Shown here: positions 17,920 through 26,590 of the stretch, in pieces
How positions within the stretch are numbered: position 1 is the first letter of the stretch
Layout: every line of letters starts with the position of its first letter
Source of the DNA: Lentzea albidocapillata
GTDB taxonomy: Bacteria; Actinomycetota; Actinomycetes; Mycobacteriales; Pseudonocardiaceae
Assembly: GCF_000719115.1 (NCBI RefSeq)
Contig: NZ_JOEA01000019.1
Span: 65,820-129,819, forward strand
Length of the DNA stretch: 64,000 nt
Direction: 5' to 3'
Made by a program: the position numbers and the translations under genes
The notes under the pieces: model-generated
Database searches by the model: none
The model's input: only the letters and a program-made list of their open reading frames with translations
What the model was told of the DNA's origin: nothing

Positions 17920-17955
17920 GTTGCGTGACACGGCACACGTTCCGAATGACGCAAC
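17920..17955. promoter_or_regulatory. Inverted repeat GTTGCGT/ACGCAAC, possible IclR site
   Basis: Seven-base arms (17920-17926 and 17949-17955) lie in the divergent region between the ferredoxin remnant and the IclR gene. A shorter GTTGC-7-GCAAC repeat overlaps the IclR start (18020-18036). The same half-site recurs before the dimethylglycine oxidase gene. Binding by the IclR protein is inference. Confidence 0.35.
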
Positions 17956-18027
17956 ACAATGTGCGGCTCCGAAGACCCGCCGTCAAGAGTCCAGCCGGTT
18001 GTTTTGCCTGCCGGTTACTGTTGCGCG

Positions 18028-18798
18028 ATGAGCAACTCCGACTCGGCAGCTCAGGTGCAGTCCGTGGACAGAGCCATCAGCGTGCTCGAACTACTGGCGC
18101 AGGGCGAGGCCGGTATCACCGAAATCGCTGGTGAGCTGGGTGTGCACAAGTCCACGGTGTCCAGACTCGTCTCCGTGCTGGAGTCGCGTGGCCTGGTGGA
18201 GCAGCTCGGTGAAAGGGGCAAGTACGCCATCGGTTTCGGGGTGGTGCGCCTGGCCGGCGCCGCCACCGGTCGCATGGACCTGACCAAGCTCGGCCAGCCC
18301 GTCTGCGAGACCCTCGCCGACTCGTTCGGCGAGACCGTCAACATCGCCGTGCACGACGCCGGCGTCGCCATCAACATCACCCAGGCCCGCGGCTCGGCGG
18401 CCGTCTCCGCCGTGAACTGGATCGGCCAGCGCACACCCCTGCACGCCACGTCGTCCGGCAAGGTCCTGCTCGCCTACCTGCAGGCGGACGAGCGCAAGCG
18501 CTTGGCGTCGCTGCCGCTCGACTCCTACACCGAGAACACGGTCGTGGATGCGTCACGGCTGCTCGCGGAACTGGAGGAGGTCGCGGAGCAGGGGTACGCG
18601 GCGTGCTTCGAGGAGCTCGAACTGGGCCTGCATGCGGTGGCCGTCCCGGTGCGCGGGCACCGTGGCGAGGTGGTCGCGGCGATGAGCGCGTCCGGGCCGT
18701 CGTACCGGTTGTCGCGGGAACGGGTGGACCAGATCGTGTCCACGATGTCGTCGGCGGCGGCGGATCTCTCGGCGCAACTCGGCTACTTCGCAGGCTAG
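18028..18798 (+). CDS. IclR-family transcriptional regulator
   Basis: A 256-residue IclR protein starting at ATG 18028. The winged helix occupies roughly residues 10-70 (VQSVDRAISVLELLAQGEAG, ITEIAGELGVHKSTVSRLVS), and the effector domain follows with ATGRMDLTKLGQPVCETLAD, TPLHATSSGKVLLAYL and ELELGLHAVAVPVRGHRGEV. It is placed between the divergent reductase gene and the downstream dimethylglycine oxidase and sarcosine oxidase genes, the usual position for the regulator of a betaine-demethylation cluster. Repeats with GTTGC half-sites sit in its own promoter and in front of the oxidase gene. A hairpin at 18818-18841 ends its transcript. Confidence 0.88.
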   Translation: MSNSDSAAQVQSVDRAISVLELLAQGEAGITEIAGELGVHKSTVSRLVSVLESRGLVEQLGERGKYAIGFGVVRLAGAATGRMDLTKLGQPVCETLADSFGETVNIAVHDAGVAINITQARGSAAVSAVNWIGQRTPLHATSSGKVLLAYLQADERKRLASLPLDSYTENTVVDASRLLAELEEVAEQGYAACFEELELGLHAVAVPVRGHRGEVVAAMSASGPSYRLSRERVDQIVSTMSSAAADLSAQLGYFAG

Positions 18799-18817
18799 TG
18801 GCGCGACCCGGAACGTC

Positions 18818-18841
18818 GGCGAGGGGGCGCGCCTCCTCGCC
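18818..18841 (+). terminator. Hairpin terminator after IclR gene
   Basis: GGCGAGG (18818-18824) pairs with CCTCGCC (18835-18841) around a 10-base GC-rich loop, 20 bases after the IclR stop. There is no T-run, as is common in GC-rich actinomycetes. Confidence 0.45.
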
Positions 18842-18884
18842 GCGGGTAAGCCCGAACGGCCGTCTTGACAGCCGGACGCCCTGA

Positions 18885-18934
18885 CCGCAGGTTGTTGCAG
18901 ATAGCGGTACGAGTTCTGTTACTCGCAACTGCGG
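18885..18934. promoter_or_regulatory. Inverted repeat upstream of dimethylglycine oxidase gene
   Basis: CCGCAGGTTG (18885-18894) and CAACTGCGG (18926-18934) form a near-perfect inverted repeat with one bulged base. A GTTGC/GCAAC pair lies within it (18894-18898 and 18925-18929). It ends 15 bases before the ATG at 18950. It may be the IclR operator for this unit. Confidence 0.4.
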
Positions 18935-18949
18935 CGAAGGGGTGTCCTG

Positions 18950-21316
18950 ATGCCTGGTGCAGTGCCTCGCGTGGTGCTCGTGGGGGCGGGGATCGTCGGG
19001 TGCGCGCTGGCCGACGAGCTCACCGAACGAGGCTGCACCGACGTCACGGTCCTCGACCAGGCGGCGGGGCTCGCGGTCGGCGGGTCCAGCGGGCACGCGC
19101 CCGGCCTGGTCTTCCAGACGAACTCGTGCCGCAGCATGACGAGCTTCGCCCGTTACACGGTCGAGAAGTACACGGCGCTGGGCTGCTTCGACCAGGTCGG
19201 CGGCCTGGAGATCGCCACCAGCCCCGAACGGCTCGCCGACCTCGCGCGCAGGCACGGCTGGGCCACGTCCTGGGGCGTGCGGAGCCGGCTCATCGACGCG
19301 GACGAGGTCGCGCGGCTGCACCCGTTGCTGGACCGGGACCAGGTGCTCGGCGGGTTCCTGATCCCGAGCGACGGCCTCGCGAAGCCCGTCCAGGCCGCCG
19401 AGATCCAGGCGCGGCGGGCCATCGAGCGCGGGGCGCGGTTCGAGTTCGGGCAGGAGGTCGTCGCCGTCGAGACCGCGGGCGACCGGGTCACCGGCGTGCG
19501 GACCGGGACGGACGTGTTCGCCGCCGACATCGTCGTGTCGTGCGCCGGGATGTGGGGGTCGCTGCTGGGCGAGATGGTCGGGCTGACCGTTCCGCTCGTG
19601 CCCATGGCCCACCAGTACGCGTTCAGCGGCGACCTGAACGCCGACGCGGAGACGTTGGCACGCCAGCCGATCCTGCGGCACCAGGAAGCCGACCTGTACT
19701 TCCGCTCGCACGGCAAGGCGCTGGGCATCGGCGCGTACGGGCACCGGCCCATGCCGATCGCGGCGCGCGACATCACCGGCTCGGAGCTGCCGTTCACCGA
19801 GGAGGACTTCGAGGAGTCCTGGGCATCGGCCGTCGAGCTGATCCCGGCGCTGGCGCAGGCCGGGGTGGATCGCGGGTTCAACGGGCTGTTCTCGTTCACC
19901 GGCGACGGGATGCCGTTGCTGGGCGAGCACCCGGCGCTGCACGGCTTCTGGGTGGCGGAGGCGGTGTGGATCACGCACTCCGCGGGCGTGGCGCGGTCGA
20001 TGGCCGAGTGGATCGTGGACGGGCAGCCGGAGCTGGACCTGCACTCCAGCGACCTCAACCGGTTCGAGCAGGTGCAGCTGGCGCCCGACTACGTGCTGGA
20101 GCGCGCCTGCCAGAACTTCGTCGAGGTCTACGACGTGCTGCACCCGTTGCAGCCCATGGAAAGCCCGCGGCCGATCCGCACGAGCCCGTTCTACCGCAGG
20201 CAGCAGGAGCTCGGCGCGTTCTTCCTGGAGGCGTCGGGCTGGGAGCGGCCGCACTGGTACGAGGCCAACGCGGGCCTGCCCGAGGTCGCCGAGGTGCCCA
20301 CGCGGAACGAGTGGGCGAGCCGGTTCTGGTCGCCGATCTGCGGGGCCGAGGCGCTGGTGACACGCAAGCGGGTCGCGCTGTTCGACATGACACCGTTGAA
20401 GCGGCTGGAGGTCGGCGGGCCGGGAGCGCTGGAGTTTCTGCAGCGCATGACGACCAACAATCTCGACCGCAAGCCCGGCGCCGTCGTCTACACCCTGCTG
20501 CTGGACGAACAGGGCGGCGTGCGGAGTGACCTGACGATCGCCCGGCTCGGCGCGACGACGTTCCAGGTCGGCGCGAACGGCAACCTCGATCTCGACTGGC
20601 TCACCCGGCACGCGCCGGACGACGTCTTCATCAAGGACATCACGGCCGGAACGTGCTGCATCGGACTGTGGGGCCCGTTGGCGCGCGATCTCGTCAACGA
20701 CGTCTCGCACACCTTGGACACGCAGAAGGGGTACTTCACCGCGCAGAAGGCGTTCATCAAGAACGTTCCGGTGACGGCGCTGCGACTGTCCTATGTGGGC
20801 GAACTGGGCTGGGAGCTCTACACCACCGCGGACCTCGGCCCGAAGCTGTGGGACACACTGTGGGAGGCCGGGCAGCGGCACGGGGTCATCGCCGCCGGGC
20901 GCGGCGCGTTCAACAGCCTGCGCCTGGAGAAGGGCTACCGGTCGTGGGGCACGGACATGACGACCGAGCACGACCCGTTCGAGGCGGGGCTCGGGTTCGC
21001 GGTGCGCCAGGACAAGGAGTTCCTCGGCAAGGGATCGCTACACAACCTCACCTCGACCAAGAAGCTCACCTGCCTCACGATCGACGACCCGCACAGCGTC
21101 GTGCTGGGCAGCGAACCCGTGTTCCACCAAGGAGAACCGGTCGGCTACGTCACGAGTGCCGCCTACGGGTACACGACCGGTCTCAACATCGCCTACGCCT
21201 GGCTGCCCAGCGAGATCGACGACGAGGTTGAGATCGAGTACTTCGGGCAGAAGGTCAAGGCGCGCCCTGCTCAGGAGCCGCTGTTCGATCCCAAGATGAA
21301 GCGACTCCGCGGATGA
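18950..21316 (+). CDS. Dimethylglycine oxidase/dehydrogenase with GcvT-like folate domain
   Basis: A 788-residue two-part enzyme. The first ~370 residues are a DAO-type FAD domain ([17 protein letters not shown]) with His49 in SSGHAPGL, the position of the covalent flavin link in Arthrobacter dimethylglycine oxidase. After the FAO_M linker, from about residue 430, a GcvT-like aminomethyltransferase domain follows ([48 protein letters not shown]). Such enzymes demethylate dimethylglycine to sarcosine and pass the one-carbon unit to tetrahydrofolate. ATG 18950 is preceded by AAGGGG. The sarcosine oxidase gene overlaps its stop (ATGA), which fits sequential demethylation. Confidence 0.87.
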   Translation: MPGAVPRVVLVGAGIVGCALADELTERGCTDVTVLDQAAGLAVGGSSGHAPGLVFQTNSCRSMTSFARYTVEKYTALGCFDQVGGLEIATSPERLADLARRHGWATSWGVRSRLIDADEVARLHPLLDRDQVLGGFLIPSDGLAKPVQAAEIQARRAIERGARFEFGQEVVAVETAGDRVTGVRTGTDVFAADIVVSCAGMWGSLLGEMVGLTVPLVPMAHQYAFSGDLNADAETLARQPILRHQEADLYFRSHGKALGIGAYGHRPMPIAARDITGSELPFTEEDFEESWASAVELIPALAQAGVDRGFNGLFSFTGDGMPLLGEHPALHGFWVAEAVWITHSAGVARSMAEWIVDGQPELDLHSSDLNRFEQVQLAPDYVLERACQNFVEVYDVLHPLQPMESPRPIRTSPFYRRQQELGAFFLEASGWERPHWYEANAGLPEVAEVPTRNEWASRFWSPICGAEALVTRKRVALFDMTPLKRLEVGGPGALEFLQRMTTNNLDRKPGAVVYTLLLDEQGGVRSDLTIARLGATTFQVGANGNLDLDWLTRHAPDDVFIKDITAGTCCIGLWGPLARDLVNDVSHTLDTQKGYFTAQKAFIKNVPVTALRLSYVGELGWELYTTADLGPKLWDTLWEAGQRHGVIAAGRGAFNSLRLEKGYRSWGTDMTTEHDPFEAGLGFAVRQDKEFLGKGSLHNLTSTKKLTCLTIDDPHSVVLGSEPVFHQGEPVGYVTSAAYGYTTGLNIAYAWLPSEIDDEVEIEYFGQKVKARPAQEPLFDPKMKRLRG

Positions 21317-22416
21317 CCTACGACGTCATCGTCATCGGGCTCGGCGGCATGGGCAGTGCCGCCGCGTACCGGCTCGCCCAGCGCGGGAAACGGGTGCTGG
21401 GACTGGAGAAGTTCACGCCCGCGCACGCGCTGGGGTCGAGCCATGGCGGGTCGCGCATCACGCGGCAGGCCTACTTCGAGGACCCCGCGTACGTGCCGTT
21501 GCTGCTGCGGGCCCACGAGATGTGGGACCAGATCGAGCGGGACAGCGGTGAACGGATCTTCCACCGCGTCGGCGGGATCATCGTCGGCGATCCGGACAGC
21601 GGCGCCATCACGGGTAGCCGGGCGAGCGTCGAGCAGTTCGGTCTGGAACACGAACTGCTCGGCGCGTCCCAGCTCCGCGAGCGCTTCCCCGCCCTGCGGC
21701 CGGCGCACGACGAGATCGGGCTGTACGAACCCGGCGCGGGCTTCGTCGTGCCGGAGACGTCCGTCGCGGCACACCTGGCGCTCGCCCGGCGTGCGGGAGC
21801 CGACCTGCGTTTCGAAGAGCCGGTGACGCACTGGGAGCCCGGCAGGGTCACCACGAGTCGCGGGACCTACGAGGCCGGGCACGTCGTCCTGTGTCCCGGC
21901 CCGTGGGCGCCGGAGTTGTTGGGAGACCTGCGAATCCCGTTTGAGATCGAACGTCAGGTCCAGTTCTACTTCACCCCGGCCGAGCCGTTCGCCGGCTACC
22001 CGATCTACATCTGGGACCGCGCGGACGGCACGAGCTTCTACGGCTTCCCCGAACACGACGGCGCGGTGAAGGTCGCGTTCCACCACGGCGGCGAGATCTG
22101 CACGCCCGAGACCATCGACCGCACGGTGCACGCCCACGAGGTCGAGGCGATCGTCACCGCCACGAGGTCTCCGATGCCCGGCCTCGCCGGCACGTTCCAG
22201 CGAGCCGCGACCTGCATGTACACCAACACCGCCGACCGGGACTTCGTCATCGCCCGCCACCCGGAGCACGACGGCGTGACCGTGGCGTGCGGCTTCTCCG
22301 GGCACGGCTTCAAGTTCGTGCCCGTCGTCGGCGAGATCCTCGCCGACCTCGCGATCGACGGGGCCACGCGGCACTCGATCGCGCTGTTCGACCCTGCCCG
22401 TCTGCACCGGCCGTGA
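21313..22416 (+). CDS. solA: Monomeric sarcosine oxidase / N-methyl amino acid oxidase
   Basis: A 367-residue flavoprotein overlapping the dimethylglycine oxidase gene by four bases. The FAD site is [20 protein letters not shown], then [20 protein letters not shown] and [19 protein letters not shown], all characteristic of MSOX/MTOX proteins. Near the C-terminus [17 protein letters not shown] carries the cysteine that holds FAD covalently. The reaction is sarcosine plus O2 to glycine, formaldehyde and H2O2. It completes the lower betaine pathway. Immediately after its stop lies the C-terminal remnant of a Rieske oxygenase alpha subunit. Confidence 0.87.
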   Translation: MTYDVIVIGLGGMGSAAAYRLAQRGKRVLGLEKFTPAHALGSSHGGSRITRQAYFEDPAYVPLLLRAHEMWDQIERDSGERIFHRVGGIIVGDPDSGAITGSRASVEQFGLEHELLGASQLRERFPALRPAHDEIGLYEPGAGFVVPETSVAAHLALARRAGADLRFEEPVTHWEPGRVTTSRGTYEAGHVVLCPGPWAPELLGDLRIPFEIERQVQFYFTPAEPFAGYPIYIWDRADGTSFYGFPEHDGAVKVAFHHGGEICTPETIDRTVHAHEVEAIVTATRSPMPGLAGTFQRAATCMYTNTADRDFVIARHPEHDGVTVACGFSGHGFKFVPVVGEILADLAIDGATRHSIALFDPARLHRP

Positions 22417-22576
22417 CGTCTCTCGCTCGGTCGAGCTGTTCCACCGGGTGAACGAACAGGACTTCAAAGCTTGCGAGCGATTCCGGCCCGCGCATGGTGG
22501 GGTGCTGGTGCTCCCGGAGCACCACATCGGCGGTTTCCACGACTGGCTCGTCAAGAAACTCGAATCAGCCGACTAG
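22412..22576 (+). pseudogene. C-terminal fragment of a Rieske oxygenase alpha subunit
   Basis: An open frame without a plausible start, beginning at the sarcosine oxidase stop and ending at TAG 22576. It reads VELFHRVNEQDFKACERF, then GGVLVLPEHHIGGFHDWLVK. This is the conserved tail of ring-hydroxylating-type alpha subunits related to glycine betaine and choline monooxygenases, where V-N-x-Q-D, the ACE pattern and the closing EHH-x-x-x-FHDW occur. The Rieske cluster domain and the mononuclear iron site are absent, so it is a relic of at most 55 codons from a gene normally over 350 codons long. With the ferredoxin remnant it shows loss of the betaine oxygenase. Confidence 0.6.
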
Positions 22577-22619
22577 GGGATCGACTCGTCACCCGCGCAC
22601 GCGAAAGCTTGCACGGGTG

Positions 22620-22895
22620 ATGGAGCAGACCGACTTCCTGTTCCCGGACGGGGACCACGAGCACTTGCGCCGCATCCGGCTGCTGGCCGAGCGCGCGGAA
22701 CGGACGGCACACGACAGGTCCAACTTCGTCGGACCACCGCCGTCGCAGGAGCACCTCGACATCCTCGCGGAGATCAAGAAACTGACCGCCGAGATGACCG
22801 CGGCCGCCACGACACCTGCGAAAGCCAGACGGGCCGAGACGTTGCCCCGGCCCGCCAGACCCGCGGACGACCTCGTCGTCCCCGGGAAGATGTGA
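22620..22895 (+). CDS. Hypothetical 91-residue protein
   Basis: Starts at ATG 22620 (GTG 22617 is an alternative) and ends three bases before the convergent SecA2 stop. The sequence opens MEQTDFLFPDGDHEHLRRIR and is highly charged and helical, with LDILAEIKKLTAEMTAAATT as a likely coiled segment and a proline-rich tail. No family, membrane segment or signal is recognised. Codon use is that of neighbouring genes. The function is unknown; the upstream 44 bases hold no clear promoter. Confidence 0.55.
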   Translation: MEQTDFLFPDGDHEHLRRIRLLAERAERTAHDRSNFVGPPPSQEHLDILAEIKKLTAEMTAAATTPAKARRAETLPRPARPADDLVVPGKM

Positions 22896-22898
22896 CCG

Positions 22899-25184
22899 TC
22901 AGCGGCGCTGCCCGCGGACCATCTTGACGAGCCCCTTCATCGACTCCTCCAGTCCGGAGCCGAACGGGTTGTCGTGCACCAGGTACGTCCACGTCGAGCT
23001 CGGGCGCTTCACCCCGGCGTCGGCGAGGTCGTAGCCGTCGTCGGTGATCTTGGCCGCCTCGTACTTCTCCGAGGTGCGCTCCCATGACTCCGGCACGATC
23101 TTGTTGAACGCCGGGATGGCCTCGCGGTGGAACTCGTCCAGTGGGTTCTGCCGGGCCAGCGCGCGCAGGTGGATGCCCTCGCGCAGGTCCGACAGGAACG
23201 TCAGGTGGTGCGTCCACAGGTCGTCGAGGAAGAACAGCGTGATCTTGCGGGCGGCGTCGGCGGCCACCTCGCCGGACACGCCTTCCTTCTCGCCGACCTT
23301 CTCGAACGCCGCGTCGGTACGCAACACGACGTCGCGGTGCTTGAGCAGGAGGTCGCGCTGGTGCTCGATCAGCTTGTTGTAGCGCCAGGTGTTGCGGTGG
23401 ATCTCCAGGTTCACGCCCTCGGCCACGCGCTGGGCGTGCTCGAAGGTGTGCAGCAGGCCCTTGTCGTGCACCCGCCCGTCGTTGTCCACTTCGGACGGGT
23501 CCTCGGCGTCCGGTGCGTACTGGGTGATCAGCTCGTCCTGCATGGACGAGAAGAACACCGAGCCGCCGGGGTCGCCCTGACGGCCCGCGCGGCCGCGCAG
23601 CTGGTCGTCCAGGCGTGACGACGAGTGGCGCCCGGAACCGATCACGTACAGGCCGCCGAGCTCGGCGATCCGGTCGTGGTCCTCGCCCTCGTGGCCACCG
23701 AGCCGGATGTCCGTACCGCGACCGGCCATCTGGGTCGAGACCGTGATGCGCTGGTACGAACCGGCGTCCGCGATGATCGACGCCTCCTCGGCGTCGTTCT
23801 TCGCGTTGAGCACCACGCACTCGATGCCGGCGGCGCGCAGCTTGGAGGAGATCCGCTCCGACTCGGCGACGTCGAGCGTGCCGACGAGGATCGGGCGACC
23901 GGTCTCGTGAACGGTCTTGATCTCCTCGACGATCGCGTCTTCCTTCTGCTCCAGCGTCGCGTAGAGGCGGAAGTGCTCGTCCTCGCGGATGTTCTCCTTG
24001 TTCGGCGGGATCACGAGCACTTCCAGCTCGTAGAACTCCCGCAGCGTCTCGGCGACGGCGACGGCGGTACCGGTCATGCCGCAGCGCGTCGGGTAGCGCG
24101 ACAGCAGCGCCTGCACCGTCATCGAGTCGAGGATCTCGCCCGACTCGGTCGTCTGGACGTTCTCCTTGGCCTCGACCGCGGCCTGCAGGCCGTCCGGCCA
24201 CCGCTGCAGCTTCGCGACACGGCCACGCGTGTCGTTGATCAGATGCACCTTGCCGTCACGCACGATGTAGTCGACGTCGCGGTGCAGCAGCACCTGCGCG
24301 TGCAGCGCCACGTTCACCTTCGACAGCGTCGACGTGACGTGCTCCTGCGAGTACAGGTCGATCTCGCCGAGCGCCCGCTCGACGGCCTCGGAGCCCGCAC
24401 CCGTCAGGAAGACGTTGCGCTCCTCGTCGTCGATCTCGTAGTGCAGGTTCTGCCGCAGCCGCTTCACCAGGTCCGCGATGACCGGGTCGGCCGCCTCCGA
24501 ACTGGTCGAGCCGGCCAGCACGAGCGGCACGCGGGCCTCGTCGACGAGCACCGAGTCGGCCTCGTCGATGAGCGCGACCTCCGGCTCGGGCACGATCAGG
24601 TCGTCGGGGCTCGTGACGATCCGGTCGCGCAGGATGTCGAAGCCGATCTCGCTGACCGGCGCGTACGTGACCTCGCACTGGTAGGCCTCGCGGCGCTCCT
24701 CGGCCTTCGAGCTGCCGTTGATCCAGCCCGAGGTGACGTCGAGCAGCCCGTACAGCGGACCCATCCACTCCGCGTCGCGCTGGGCGAGGTAGTCGTTGAC
24801 GCTGACCACGTGGACGCGCTTGCCCTTGATCGCGAACCCGGCCGCGGCCATGGCGCCCGCGAGCGTCTTGCCCTCACCGGTCGCCATCTCGACCACGAGC
24901 CCGCTGAGCAGGCCGAGCGCACCCAGCACCTGCACGTCGAACGGACGTTGCCCGATGGCCCGCTCGGCGGCCTCCCGCGTGAGGGCCACGAGCTCGGTGT
25001 CCGTGCTCTCCCCGCGCAGCTTCTTGGCGTGGGCCGTCAGCTCCTCATCGCTGAACGCCTTGAACGCGTCCGCGTGTTTTTCCACGTCCGCGAGCATTGC
25101 CTGGAACGGGGCGAGGTCGATTGAGCCCGGTTTCTGCGCGAACCTGCGCATCCGCTGCTTGAAGCGCGCCATGAGAGTGGTCAC
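22899..25184 (-). CDS. secA2: Accessory Sec translocase ATPase SecA2
   Basis: A 761-residue SecA paralogue. The Walker A site is EMATGEGKTLAGAMAAAGF, the DEAD-box-like Walker B is VALIDEADSVLVDEARVPLV, and the helicase motifs STQMAGRGTDIRLGGHE and LRGRAGRQGDPG are intact. It is shorter than housekeeping SecA because the C-terminal linker and zinc-binding tail are missing, as usual for SecA2. In actinobacteria SecA2 works with the canonical SecYEG channel to export a small set of proteins. ATG/GTG choice is at MTTLMARFKQRMRRF; the internal MARF is a possible second start. It is monocistronic. Confidence 0.92.
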   Translation of the reverse strand: MTTLMARFKQRMRRFAQKPGSIDLAPFQAMLADVEKHADAFKAFSDEELTAHAKKLRGESTDTELVALTREAAERAIGQRPFDVQVLGALGLLSGLVVEMATGEGKTLAGAMAAAGFAIKGKRVHVVSVNDYLAQRDAEWMGPLYGLLDVTSGWINGSSKAEERREAYQCEVTYAPVSEIGFDILRDRIVTSPDDLIVPEPEVALIDEADSVLVDEARVPLVLAGSTSSEAADPVIADLVKRLRQNLHYEIDDEERNVFLTGAGSEAVERALGEIDLYSQEHVTSTLSKVNVALHAQVLLHRDVDYIVRDGKVHLINDTRGRVAKLQRWPDGLQAAVEAKENVQTTESGEILDSMTVQALLSRYPTRCGMTGTAVAVAETLREFYELEVLVIPPNKENIREDEHFRLYATLEQKEDAIVEEIKTVHETGRPILVGTLDVAESERISSKLRAAGIECVVLNAKNDAEEASIIADAGSYQRITVSTQMAGRGTDIRLGGHEGEDHDRIAELGGLYVIGSGRHSSSRLDDQLRGRAGRQGDPGGSVFFSSMQDELITQYAPDAEDPSEVDNDGRVHDKGLLHTFEHAQRVAEGVNLEIHRNTWRYNKLIEHQRDLLLKHRDVVLRTDAAFEKVGEKEGVSGEVAADAARKITLFFLDDLWTHHLTFLSDLREGIHLRALARQNPLDEFHREAIPAFNKIVPESWERTSEKYEAAKITDDGYDLADAGVKRPSSTWTYLVHDNPFGSGLEESMKGLVKMVRGQRR

Positions 25185-25231
25185 GACGCGCCAACGTACG
25201 GCATCGGCTCCAGGTTCCGCAGAGGTCTTGA

Positions 25232-25272
25232 CTGTGAAGGCCCGATTTGTCCGTTAGATCGGGCCTTCACAG
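25232..25272 (-). terminator. Strong hairpin terminator after MHS permease
   Basis: Perfect 15-base arms (25232-25246 and 25258-25272) around an 11-base loop, seven bases beyond the permease stop on the minus strand and upstream of secA2. It should separate the carboxylase-permease transcript from secA2. Confidence 0.8.
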
Positions 25273-25279
25273 CCTCTGA

Positions 25280-26581
25280 TCAGGCCCGTTCCGGCCGGTG
25301 CGTCTCCGGCAACCTGAACACCGACACCAACGTGAACAGCCCCATGACCAGCAGGAACGCCGACACGGACATCGAAGTCCCGGTCGCGCCGAGCAGCGCC
25401 GTCATGACGAACGGCGTGCCACCGCTGACCAGGATCGACGCCAGTTGGTACGCGAGAGAAGCACCCGAGTACCGCACATGCGCCTCGAACAGTTCACCCA
25501 GGTAGGCGGCGATCGGCCCGTACACGAGAGAGGACGCGATGCCTCCGACCGTGTTCGCGACGAACAGCAACAGCAGCGAGGCCGTGTCCACGAGCAGGAA
25601 GTACGGGAACGCCCACACGATCATGCCGATGGTGCCCGCGATGATCAGCGGACGGCGCCCGAGGCGGTCCGAAGCGTGTCCGGCCCAGAGGATGACCGGG
25701 ATGCTCACGAGCGACGACAGCATGCTGACGACCAGCACCGACTCGCGGGCCAGGCCGAGCGTGGTGGTCGCGTAGGACAGGACGCCCGCGATCGACACGT
25801 AGAAGATCGCGTTGGACGCGAACATCAGGCCGGCGCCGAGCAGGATCGGCTTGCGATGGGTCCGCAGAGCCTCCTTGAGCGGTGCCTGCGCCACGACCGG
25901 CCCCGACGCACGGCGCTGCTGCAGCTCACGGAAGACCGGGCTGTCCTCGACCTTGAGCTGGATGAACAGCACCACGGGGAAGAGGAGCGCGCTCGCGAGG
26001 AACGGCACGCGCCAGCCCCACGACGCGAACGCCTCAGGCGAGAGAGACGTCGTGGCGCTGATGAAGGCAACGTTGCCCAGCAGCACGCCGATCGGAACGC
26101 CGGCCTGGCCGAACGTGCCCGCGAAGCCGCGTTTCTTCGGCCCCGCGGTCTCGGTCAGCAGCAGGACCACGCCGCCCCACTGCCCACCGACCGCGATGCC
26201 CTGCAGGAAGCGCAGCAGCACCAGCAGGATCGGCGCGCCGACGCCGATGGACGCCGTCGTGGGCAGCAGGCCGATGAGGAACGTCGCCGCCGCCATCAGG
26301 CCGAGGCAGACGACCAGTGCCGGCTTGCGGCCGACCTTGTCGCCGAAGTGCCCGAAGACCAGGCCGCCGATCGGGCGCGCGATGAAGCCCGCCCAGAACG
26401 TGCTGAACGACAGGAGCAACGCCACGATCGGCGTCGCCTCGGGGAAGAACAGTTTCGGGAACACCAATGCCGCGGCGGTCGCGTAGATGAAGAAGTCGTA
26501 CCACTCAAGACTCGAACCGACGAGCCCGGCTGCCATGAGCCGACGTAAGGTCTTCTGTTCCGCAGGGGCGACGCTGACCAC
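25280..26581 (-). CDS. MHS-family MFS permease
   Basis: A 433-residue metabolite:H+ symporter-type transporter with about twelve membrane segments. Signatures are GSSLEWYDFFIYATAAALVF, GGLVFGHFGDKVGRKPALV and RFLQGIAVGGQWGGVVLL. GTG 26581 has GAGGAG upstream that overlaps the stop of the single-chain acyl-CoA carboxylase, leaving a gap of nine bases, so the two are one operon. It may import the organic acid that is then activated and carboxylated. It resembles the other permease in this window in fold but not closely in loops, so it is not a recent duplicate. Confidence 0.85.
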   Translation of the reverse strand: MVSVAPAEQKTLRRLMAAGLVGSSLEWYDFFIYATAAALVFPKLFFPEATPIVALLLSFSTFWAGFIARPIGGLVFGHFGDKVGRKPALVVCLGLMAAATFLIGLLPTTASIGVGAPILLVLLRFLQGIAVGGQWGGVVLLLTETAGPKKRGFAGTFGQAGVPIGVLLGNVAFISATTSLSPEAFASWGWRVPFLASALLFPVVLFIQLKVEDSPVFRELQQRRASGPVVAQAPLKEALRTHRKPILLGAGLMFASNAIFYVSIAGVLSYATTTLGLARESVLVVSMLSSLVSIPVILWAGHASDRLGRRPLIIAGTIGMIVWAFPYFLLVDTASLLLLFVANTVGGIASSLVYGPIAAYLGELFEAHVRYSGASLAYQLASILVSGGTPFVMTALLGATGTSMSVSAFLLVMGLFTLVSVFRLPETHRPERA

Positions 26582-26590
26582 GGATTCTCC

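Noticed and set aside
18377..20971. An 864-codon open frame opposite the dimethylglycine oxidase and IclR genes
   Set aside because: It is rich in Arg, Pro, Ala and His with no domain; such antisense frames stay open because of GC-rich codon bias of the real gene.
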